Origin: Ramicandelaber brevisporus
Taxonomy: Eukaryota; Kickxellomycota; Ramicandelaberales; Ramicandelaberaceae
DNA length: 15,547 nt
Assembly: GCA_025201865.1 (NCBI GenBank)
Contig: MU602736.1
Coordinates: 36,941-52,487, forward strand
Direction: 5' to 3'
Of this stretch, positions 1 through 6,858 are shown in pieces. The notes under the pieces were generated by a model. That model saw only the letters and a list, made by a program, of their open reading frames with translations, was not told where the DNA came from and did no database searches. Within the stretch, counting starts at the first letter, position 1. Each line of letters opens with the position of its first letter. The translations under genes and the position numbers were made by a program.

Positions 1-1713
1 TATGCAGTTTTAGACCTGTGGGCATATCTGGTATTCAAATGGACAAAGCAAACATATCGAATGATTGTAGATATGCAAATGGAGCAAGAGCGTCGTGCCT
101 TTGAGAAGGCGAATGGAATCAAAAGCCCATCTCTGATAACAGTTACACAGTACAAGGCTGGCATTCGCGAGAATCTCACTGCCAAAGAGCGAGTTTATGA
201 AGACTTGTATGATCTCAAATATCCAATGGCAACGTCTGGATGGCCGAGAATCAAGCTGGCATTTTGTAGAGCATTGAATTTTATTACACGTCGCCAGCAG
301 GATCATCCAAAGGCATTTGGGATTACTGAACACACTACCCAATATAAAACTCGCAAACGTCTGCGCAGAAGAAATATCGTGCGCTGGTGGTTTGAATATG
401 TTACGTATGCACCCGCTTTGTTGTTCCTGTATATTGGAGTGTGTGGCCTGGTGGCTTGTTATTTACAATTAAGATTCTGTCACAGTGCAATGGATAACCT
501 TGATGCCATTTTGAAACCCGGTGAATTCAACTCTACCGGAACGCCTGATTTGGTCAATGTCACAGCATCAGCGCCAGCATCAGGGTCAGCACCAAAGCCA
601 AGAATAATGACTCGAGAAGTACCATTGACTGGAGTCGCTGCATTGTGGGAGAAGATTAAACCTGAGATCAGTATTCCAAAGACACTATATTCTCACATTA
701 CTGCAACTGGTTCAGCACTGATTCGTGACAATGCAGGTTCTAGTCACCAAGATTTGCTGAATTCACTTGGTCATCTAAATACAGTTCGTACTGAGTATAA
801 AGTGGCTCGCTCATTATCTACGAACAGCACCAACAGTGCTCAACAACAGCAACAGCAGCAGCAAGAAAGTGAATCTGGAGCAGTCAAGTACATTGTCGAA
901 TGGCATGCTAAAGTTGCACGCGACATCACAGCTCGGCCAGCCAGTGAGCCACTGTCAGCAACAGAAGAAGCCACTCTCAGTGTTCCACTCGCCATCATTG
1001 CATCACTGCCTGGAGCAGTTGTCGATGCTGGCTCAATTGATACAGCTCAACGCGCAGGTCGTATTGAGCGTACCATTGGTAGATGGTTTGGCGTAGTTCC
1101 TCGCTCATCCTCTTCTTCCTCTTCTTCACCAGACAGCAGGATATCAACTCGTGGCCATCTCAAGAAGTCGCAGGATAGTAGCGATATATATGGCAGTCGC
1201 AACCACCCACTCGATATCATTGCAGAGTACATTCGGGAACGCAACATCAAGCCAGTAGTAAATCGATCAGCAAAGTCTGCATCAACAAAAACAAAAACAA
1301 CCCGGCGACAGTTTGGAGCTGATAAAGATGAAGAAACAGCAGCAGCAACAGAAGCAACAGTACCTGGTACAATCACTGACCGATCCATTATGGACACTGT
1401 TGGCAATGCAGTTAACAATGTTGTCAATGGTATTGGAGACACTGTTAAGGGCATTGGTTCAGCCATTTCAGGAATGTTCAATGCTGTCAAGAATTACGCA
1501 GCCAAGCTGCTTCAGTACGTAGGCAAGCTGCTGCTGTGGCCATTTGCCAAGGTTGCACAGTGGCTGCTGTCCAAGTACGAGCTGCTGGTCTGGGCAGAGG
1601 TCAAGTTGTTTGTTGGAGTCTTGGGTGTATGGATTGCAATCGCTGTTCAGGGTCTAATTGGAGTCATCTTCAAACTCATCTACGAGTGGTTAACCAAGCA
1701 TAAAGTAGACTAA
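1..1713 (+). CDS. PRM1: Prm1-like plasma-membrane fusion protein, C-terminal part (5' end outside window)
   Basis: The frame is open from base 1 and the first in-frame ATG (61) is probably internal, so the gene starts left of the window. Numbering from that ATG, a basic stretch (about 98-108) leads into a membrane segment at about 111-138 with the pattern WWFEYVTYAPAL..L.IG..GL....LQ, which matches what I know of the third membrane segment of the Prm1 family (W..AY.TS..AL..LGIG..G.....Q). A Gly/Asn-rich amphipathic stretch (about 441-487) and a last membrane segment (about 514-539) follow, also in the Prm1 order. Prm1 is a multi-pass protein that acts in plasma-membrane fusion during mating. 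The loop between the two membrane segments is long, about 375 residues, and holds a Gln run (261-268), a Ser run (about 349-356) and polar low-complexity sequence; in yeast Prm1 this loop is much shorter. The assignment is from pattern memory, not a search. Confidence 0.66.
   Translation, partial: YAVLDLWAYLVFKWTKQTYRMIVDMQMEQERRAFEKANGIKSPSLITVTQYKAGIRENLTAKERVYEDLYDLKYPMATSGWPRIKLAFCRALNFITRRQQDHPKAFGITEHTTQYKTRKRLRRRNIVRWWFEYVTYAPALLFLYIGVCGLVACYLQLRFCHSAMDNLDAILKPGEFNSTGTPDLVNVTASAPASGSAPKPRIMTREVPLTGVAALWEKIKPEISIPKTLYSHITATGSALIRDNAGSSHQDLLNSLGHLNTVRTEYKVARSLSTNSTNSAQQQQQQQQESESGAVKYIVEWHAKVARDITARPASEPLSATEEATLSVPLAIIASLPGAVVDAGSIDTAQRAGRIERTIGRWFGVVPRSSSSSSSSPDSRISTRGHLKKSQDSSDIYGSRNHPLDIIAEYIRERNIKPVVNRSAKSASTKTKTTRRQFGADKDEETAAATEATVPGTITDRSIMDTVGNAVNNVVNGIGDTVKGIGSAISGMFNAVKNYAAKLLQYVGKLLLWPFAKVAQWLLSKYELLVWAEVKLFVGVLGVWIAIAVQGLIGVIFKLIYEWLTKHKVD
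841..864 (+). repeat. CAA/CAG triplet run encoding poly-Gln
   Basis: Eight consecutive CAA or CAG codons in the large loop of the Prm1-like gene. Such triplet runs often vary in length between strains. It is in frame and does not disturb the reading frame. Confidence 0.85.
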
Positions 1714-1766
1714 ACAAATTAACTATAGCTCATTAAACCTTTAAATTGTACATTAGTAGCCAATAT

Positions 1767-1823
1767 CGTGATGACGCGTCCCCCTCCCAAGTTGCACTCG
1801 GATTATAAGCGTGATGACGCGTC
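1767..1823 (+). promoter_or_regulatory. Twin TGACGCGTC boxes (MCB/ATF-like) upstream of PAC2 gene
   Basis: The 14-mer CGTGATGACGCGTC occurs at 1767-1780 and again at 1810-1823, 43 bp apart start to start. Each contains ACGCGT, the MluI cell-cycle box bound by MBF-type factors in yeasts. The second copy is a perfect 10-bp palindrome, TGACGCGTCA, which also carries the TGACG half-site of ATF/CREB-type bZIP factors. They lie 166 and 123 bp before the chosen ATG. The repeat is seen directly; factor binding is inferred. Confidence 0.55.
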
Positions 1824-1932
1824 AGCTCGCATCGTTGTTGCATCCACTATCGCACACACACAAGCTCTCTCTCCAAAGTTTTCGCATTGTTTATTTTTTC
1901 ATTGTTTTTTTTTTGTTTCCTTAATCTCGAGT

Positions 1933-2775
1933 ATGCCAAACGCGTCATCTGCCTCAGCATTCATTCCAGCCAGCGGCTTCGACACTGCGCGTCTCCGTGG
2001 AACGCTTCTGGTCGTGCCCACCGTGTCGATTGGCAACGTGCCGCAGCTGAGCACAGACTTGCTGATCAACACTCTTCGTTTGGATCGCATCGGTTACCTG
2101 GACGAACCAACTGTTGTTCCATACGCTGGCTCGCAGGCATTTGATCATCTCAAGAGCAGCGGCGTCAATACGGCACTGGAGGTGTACCAAACGAGCGACG
2201 CGAAGGTGACGTTTATTCAGCAGCGGTCGTTTGTGCATCGTGGAGCTGGTCCACAGTTTGCCGCAAACATTGCCGGATTTGCAAAGCAGAACGGCATCAG
2301 TCAAGTTCTGCTACTATCGAGTGCAGACGCGTCGATTCGTGGGGATGGCGAGTTAAACAGTGGACTAGGCGGCAACAGTGCCATTTACCACATCTTGCCG
2401 AAGAATGACGGCGAAACTCGCTTGGTATCATCGGTTAAGCAGGTTGTGACTACACCGTTCGAGCTATCTCATCCAGCTGACTCAAAGAAAAGCGTGGGCT
2501 CTGAGGCAGTGTATCCAGCGATTCCAGGCGCCGGTGCTACTCGGTTTCTGATTTCTGCTTTCCAGAGTGCTTCGATTCCGCTGGCCGCTCTTGTAACATA
2601 CGCAGCCGAAGGCGATAACATTCCCGACGCGATCAACTTGGCGAGTACCGCCTATCGCATTCTCTCAGATTCTGGCAGCTTGTCATTGGAGTCACCCTTG
2701 ACTGAGTTTAAACCACCTGGCAGCTGGGACTCTGCCATGTATGCTGGCAAGCCACCTCAGATTCTCTATCAGTAG
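1933..2775 (+). CDS. PBA2: Proteasome assembly chaperone 2 (PAC2/Pba2/Add66)
   Basis: This 280-residue protein has the family hallmark near its N-terminus: GTLLVVPTVSIGNVPQLSTD followed by LLINTLRLDRIGYLDEPTVVPY (about residues 23-64), matching the 'P..S.GNV.QL..DLL' signature of PSMG2/Pba2. In the family it pairs with PAC1/Pba1, and the dimer binds the alpha ring during 20S proteasome assembly. The last three residues are Leu-Tyr-Gln, an HbYX-type tail of the kind that Pba1-Pba2 insert into alpha-ring pockets, which supports both the identity and the stop codon. Length agrees with yeast (about 267) and human (about 264). I chose ATG 1933 because the frame upstream reads only leader-like sequence and a T-rich tract that no family member has. 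It is convergent with the minus-strand gene ending at 2924 (148 bp apart). Confidence 0.88.
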   Translation: MPNASSASAFIPASGFDTARLRGTLLVVPTVSIGNVPQLSTDLLINTLRLDRIGYLDEPTVVPYAGSQAFDHLKSSGVNTALEVYQTSDAKVTFIQQRSFVHRGAGPQFAANIAGFAKQNGISQVLLLSSADASIRGDGELNSGLGGNSAIYHILPKNDGETRLVSSVKQVVTTPFELSHPADSKKSVGSEAVYPAIPGAGATRFLISAFQSASIPLAALVTYAAEGDNIPDAINLASTAYRILSDSGSLSLESPLTEFKPPGSWDSAMYAGKPPQILYQ

Positions 2776-2923
2776 CCAGCGTGTAATTTGTTTGTTTAGA
2801 TATTCTTTTAAAGAACATGAGTATGATATAAACATGAGTTAGGATACATAAACGTTCGTAGTGTAAGTCAAGAACAAATCAAAAATCAGAAATGGGAGAA
2901 AAGGGGAACGGAATACGAAGTAT

Positions 2924-4656
2924 TTAACGAGAGGAATGTGGCTTGGAATCCAGCAAGCCAGCAATTGCCTGGAGGGCAGTCAAGTAGTTCTCGGGAATCT
3001 TGTTGCCATTGCCCTTGAACGCATCCATGATCTTGTTAATAAAGTCCATTGGCAGCTTTGTCAAGTCCAAATCTTTGAGAGCGAGCGGTGGCAGGGACTT
3101 GACAAACGAAGCAGGAACCGGAAGTGCGTCAGTGGCCGCGTCGAGTGGCAGCTGACCACGGCGGACAAGTGGCATGGTGCGCATTGGCTCGGCAGAATCA
3201 ACAATGGCGCTCTTTGCAACTTCTTCATGAATGGACTGGGATGTGGCACTCTCATTGCCAGATGTATCAGCTGGAATGTCGGCAGGTGCAGCTTCTTGCT
3301 GTGCTTGTTGCTGGTCATCGATGGACTTGCTCTCGACGAAACGCTCGTTACTGACGACAGGCTTGGCTGGAGTTTGGTGGGCCAATTGACGAGAATTGGA
3401 GGCAACAGCGCTTGGTTGGAGTGGGTTGACAGCGGCACCGAATGCGCCATTGGTGAGTTCATGTAAGATGCCTTGGAAATCGCCCTTAGTGAGTGCCTCC
3501 AGGATGGTCTTGCCAGCATTTGCCAAGTGGTTCGGACCAGGAATCAGCAAAAGAGGTGGCTCAGAGTCTGACACTGGAGCTGGTGTAGCAGATGGTGGCT
3601 TGGTTTGGACGAGCTGTTGAGGCTGCGCGGGTGCGTTGGCAGCAGAATAGCCACCGACCGATGGTGACGATGGTGGTGGAGCATTTGGCTTCTGGTAACC
3701 AGCTGGATTGGGAGTGCCGTTAGCTGGAGTGCCTGAGCTTGGTGAGTGAGTCAGCTCTGTACCAGCACCAACTGGGCTCATAAAGATTGGATGGCCGCTG
3801 TTGACAGTGTTCACGGTGGTATCGGTGGATGGCGACAATGGCGAAGCCGGGGCTGCTGGATGGTTCTCATTTGGCATGACGGCAGGCTTGGCAGCGTAGG
3901 CTGCACCTGGAGCTGGAGCTGGTGAAGCTGGAGATGGCGACGGGATAGATGCTGGGATAGCTGGCATTGGAGCTGGAGCTGGAGCTGGAGCAGCCGGAAC
4001 TGGAACTGGAGTAAGAGACGGGATTGGAGCAGCAGGGGCAGGAGCAGCAACATAGGCGGGAGCAGCAGCTGGAGCTGGAGCAGCCGGAACTGGAACTGGA
4101 GTAAGAGACGGGATTGGAGCAGCAGGGGCAGGAGCAGCAACATAGGCGGGAGCAGCAGCAGGAGAGACGGGATTGGAGCAGCAGGGGCAGGAGCAGCAAC
4201 ATAGGCGGGAGCAGCAGCAGGAGCCGGAGCAGCAGCATAGGCAGGAGCAGCAGCGGGTGGCAGGCTCATTGGTGCAGTAGCAGGTGATGCAACCGACATT
4301 GGCAATGGGAAAGAAACAGAAGCGGGCATCAGCACTGCTACGGGCTGTGGAGCAGGTGGAGCCATAAACATACCAGTGGCTGGGAACAGCGGTGGCTGCT
4401 GTTGCTGTGGTAGGACTGGAGGCATGGCAAGGCTGTGACCGGGAGTGTCACTGCCTGCATGATAACTTGGGACCGGCTGCGGCGGTGCGGTTGGTGGTGG
4501 GCCGGGAATGGTATTAGTCGCGGCAGTGACATCAGCAACCGACGGTGCTACTGGTGCAACCACATCGGCAGCATACCCGCCAACTGGTGCGGCTGAAGTC
4601 ACACACGAGTAGCAGCTAAGCGCAATCAAGGTGGCAAGAACGAATTTGGATGGCAT
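2924..4656 (-). CDS. Secreted Ala/Pro-rich protein, reading frame disrupted in tandem repeats
   Basis: Two overlapping minus-strand frames make one gene. The first starts at ATG 4656 with a signal peptide (about residues 1-21, cleavage likely after Thr-Ser-Ala) and continues as Pro/Ala-rich sequence with a short Gln run. The second ends at 2924 and keeps the same composition, then becomes less repetitive, with two probable short helical patches near its end (PLLLIPGP... and LPMDFINKIMDAF...). The switch falls at about 4160-4169, inside a 30-residue repeat of the type PAYVAAPAPAAPIPS/LTPVPVPAAPAPAA. Past that point the first frame reads a Leu/Gln-rich sequence to a stop at 3811, which looks like out-of-frame translation. 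The joined span is 1733 bp, one base short of 578 codons; restoring 31 lost repeat bases gives exactly 588 codons. No membrane anchor is seen at the C-terminus. I do not recognise a family; a secreted or wall-associated role is inferred from the signal peptide and composition only. Confidence 0.72.
3991..4224 (-). repeat. 90-bp tandem repeat with one shortened copy
   Basis: Copy one (3991-4080) and copy two (from 4081) are identical over 79 consecutive bases. The next copy begins about 4163, only 59 bp after the equivalent point of copy two (about 4104), so 31 bp are missing. 31 is not a multiple of three, and this is where the coding frame changes. Near-identity of copies implies recent duplication, or concerted evolution. 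Confidence 0.9.
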
Positions 4657-4991
4657 TGACGACGTTTCTGAGAAAACAATTGGATGCTGTTTGCTGCTGC
4701 TGCTGTTGTTGCTATTGGATGAACACACAAGCATGCAGCGCGGGGGAAGGGATGGAAGTATGGTGAGCAAGGTTTATTTCATAAGAACCTACCCCTTGAC
4801 TTTGCAAAAAAACAAAAAACAACAACCGATATCAGAGCCTTTAAGGTTGTTGTTGTTTTGAAATCTTATACTCCTTGTACTCCTTAAAATGTCAACTCAG
4901 GGTCAATTCAAAATGTATGGACTTGAAAACAAAAAAAACAATAACAATAACAACAATAACAACAATAACAGTGAAAGCAGTGAAAAGCTTT
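4657..4991. other. Intergenic: promoter of the Ala/Pro-rich gene and 3' flank of the Ecm33-like gene
   Basis: Next to the ATG the minus strand has a pyrimidine run ending TTTTCTCAG, 11 bases before the start, a possible leader splice acceptor. Further out there is a CAG-rich stretch (4685-4715), an inverted repeat (4818-4854) and an A-rich, imperfect ACAATA/AACAAT repeat at about 4926-4970. No gene or RNA was recognised. Confidence 0.5.
4818..4854. repeat. Inverted repeat, 10-bp perfect arms
   Basis: AACAACAACC at 4818-4827 is the exact reverse complement of GGTTGTTGTT at 4845-4854, with a 17-base loop; further A/T pairs extend it with one mismatch. On the minus strand it is followed by T-runs. 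It lies about 160 bp before the Ala/Pro-rich gene start and 140-170 bp beyond the Ecm33-like stop, so it could be in either promoter or 3' UTR. Confidence 0.6.
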
Positions 4992-6482
4992 TTAGCGAAT
5001 GATTAAAATAAGATAGTGTGCGATAATAGCTGTGATTAATTGCCATTCAACAGTGGATGCAGTTAATCCAAATAGATTTTGAAACAGCTGATTATCACTC
5101 CATCCGATGGACTGTGATCCAGTAGTTAGCAGGGTTGCAATTTTGGACCAAAGGCCAAAGGCACTACTGGCACGCGTCGCATTGTTAGTGCTTCCACGGC
5201 GTTTGCCTTTACCATCACCGTCGCTGTTCTCGTTCCAGGTTCCATCTGCATTCAACTCTGAGCGCTCAGATTTGTCCTCGCAATCAAACGCACCGTCCAC
5301 AGTTGACTCGCCCAATTTTGCACGCAGCTCTTCACACTCCAACGAGGCTGTTGTATGGAACAAGAACGATCCACGTACACTTTGCAACGAAGGCAATGTG
5401 ATTCGTTTGATGCTGCCAGCCGCCATGAATGAGCCGGCTATGTTGGTTAACTTGGGGAACGCATTATCGGAGATTGCAGAGAGCTGAGTATTGTTTGTGA
5501 GCAAAATGCTACCACCAATCGTTGATAATTCTGGGAATGACAAGTCTTTGAGACCGTTGCAGTTGACAACTGTCAGCGAGTTTGTAAATTCCAAATGTGG
5601 TATATTCAAACTGTTGCCATTATTGCCATTACCGCTACTGTTGCTGTTGCTGTTGCTGTTACTGTTACTGTTACTGTTACTGTTGCTGTTGATGGTGACA
5701 TTATCAAATGACAGGTCAAATTGTACTCGACGAAGCGATGCCAGCTCTGAACCATTGACAGTGCCCATTGAGAAGAATGACAGTGATCCACCAACCGTTT
5801 CCAGATTTGATAACTTTACTTGAACATTTCCTCCTCCTTCTCCTCTACTAACAGCATCTCTGTTGCTGGATCTACTACTGCCTCCGTTATTGTTATCGCC
5901 AATACGCACATCGCCAGCTACACGCACCAAGTCCGGAAACGCAACAGTCTCCAAATATCTATTTGCACGTACATCAATTCCCTGCATTGCTCCAACACCT
6001 TTAATCTTCAGTTCTTTAATCGCTGTCCCGACAATAACAATCTTCTCAAGCTGGTCCATGTTTGTTTTATTAAACTGCAGCGTATCCAAATGCAGACACT
6101 GATCAATTTCGACCGAGTTTGTAACAGCTGACAAGGAGCGCATATTCAGAGAGTAGAGATGAGTGTTGTTGGTAACAATTATGCGACCATTGATGCGCTC
6201 AAGAATTGGGAAATCGAGTGACTGTAATGCGGCGTTGTGAGAGACAATGAGATCGCCATCGAGAGATTGAAGACGAGGGAACTGGAGCGAGTTGAATTGT
6301 TGCGGAATGTCGTTAATTATGATGGACGAGTAAAAGTTGTCACAGGCGGCAATCGAGTCAGCGTCGCCAGTTGTGTTGACGCGGATTTCTTTGAAGCATT
6401 GGACTGGCAGTGACTTTTCACTCGGTGTCAGTGCCAATGACAGTGCAACAAGTAAGACGAGTGCAGTGATACTCTTGAACAT
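4992..6482 (-). CDS. Ecm33/Sps2-type GPI-anchored cell-wall protein (receptor L-domain-like)
   Basis: This 496-residue protein has a signal peptide (about 1-18) and repeated units of the kind 'FP.L..I.G...I..N..L..L' (for example about 68-110, 182-194, 316-352), the receptor L-domain-like leucine-rich pattern of fungal Ecm33/Sps2 proteins, which support cell-wall integrity. Near the end of the repeat region LECEELRAKLGESTVDGAFDC (about 381-401) fits the family's closing cysteine pair. A charged, Ser/Asn-rich stretch follows, then a hydrophobic C-terminus (about 476-496) suiting a GPI signal, though it ends in Arg. Several Asn-X-Ser/Thr sites suggest N-glycosylation. An Asn-Ser tract (about 264-283) interrupts the repeats and is unusual. 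The start at 6482 gives a good signal peptide. Upstream the minus strand reads TTTCATTCTACAG-C-ATG, which resembles a 3' splice site. Family call is firm; exact orthology to Ecm33 is not. Confidence 0.82.
   Translation of the reverse strand: MFKSITALVLLVALSLALTPSEKSLPVQCFKEIRVNTTGDADSIAACDNFYSSIIINDIPQQFNSLQFPRLQSLDGDLIVSHNAALQSLDFPILERINGRIIVTNNTHLYSLNMRSLSAVTNSVEIDQCLHLDTLQFNKTNMDQLEKIVIVGTAIKELKIKGVGAMQGIDVRANRYLETVAFPDLVRVAGDVRIGDNNNGGSSRSSNRDAVSRGEGGGNVQVKLSNLETVGGSLSFFSMGTVNGSELASLRRVQFDLSFDNVTINSNSNSNSNSNSNSNSNSSGNGNNGNSLNIPHLEFTNSLTVVNCNGLKDLSFPELSTIGGSILLTNNTQLSAISDNAFPKLTNIAGSFMAAGSIKRITLPSLQSVRGSFLFHTTASLECEELRAKLGESTVDGAFDCEDKSERSELNADGTWNENSDGDGKGKRRGSTNNATRASSAFGLWSKIATLLTTGSQSIGWSDNQLFQNLFGLTASTVEWQLITAIIAHYLILIIR
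5634..5693 (-). repeat. Hexanucleotide repeat encoding (Asn-Ser)10
   Basis: Ten units of AAC-AGC/AGT (seen on the plus strand as GTTGCT/GTTACT) form a simple repeat inside the Ecm33-like gene. Each unit is six bases, so copy changes keep the frame. Short Asn/Gly/Ser sequence continues on its C-terminal side. Confidence 0.92.
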
Positions 6483-6764
6483 GCTGTAGAATGAAATAAA
6501 AGTAAAAGTGTGAATTGCTCGAGAAAGGCTGCATCATGTGCAACACAGTGACAGCATGCGTGTGCACGGAGATAGACGTTTTTGTGCTGTCACGTAATAA
6601 ATCAAAAGCGAGGAGCAAAGATCGAAGGAGGAAAGAGACGAATAGATGGAAGATGAAGGGGGAAAGGGACAGGAACTCCTTCGAGTTAGATTTAAATTAA
6701 AGAAAATAATCTGTGGACATGTTATTTTTCTTTTAAGTTATTTTTTAGTTTAAATAGGGCGAGC

Positions 6765-6801
<37 letters not shown>

Positions 6802-6858
6802 GGAAATTGAAAGAGAGAGTGAGAAAGACAGAGCAGGTGTGTGCGCACATTAGACAGC
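6483..6858. other. Intergenic: leader/promoter of Ecm33-like gene and 3' flank of the protease gene
   Basis: The side next to 6483 would be the minus-strand leader; it holds ATGs (for example within 6528-6560) that are not the gene start, and ends in the acceptor-like CTACAG. A purine-rich plus strand (6600-6690) equals a CT-rich minus strand. AT-rich sequence at 6690-6760 and a GA microsatellite (6769-6796) lie near the protease 3' end. No gene recognised. Confidence 0.5.
6769..6796. repeat. (GA)14 dinucleotide microsatellite
   Basis: Fourteen uninterrupted GA units, about 60 bp beyond the stop codon of the protease gene, so probably transcribed as (CU)n in its 3' UTR. The surrounding bases are also GA-rich. 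Confidence 0.95.

Noticed and set aside
1768-1932. 55-residue N-terminal extension of PAC2
   Set aside because: It reads through the MCB-like boxes and a T-rich tract and matches nothing in the family; ATG 1933 gives the normal length.
1813-2331. Further ACGCGT hexamers in the PAC2 coding region (1940 and about 2326)
   Set aside because: They lie within codons for Asn-Ala-Ser and Asp-Ala-Ser and can be explained by coding; I do not count them as regulatory sites.
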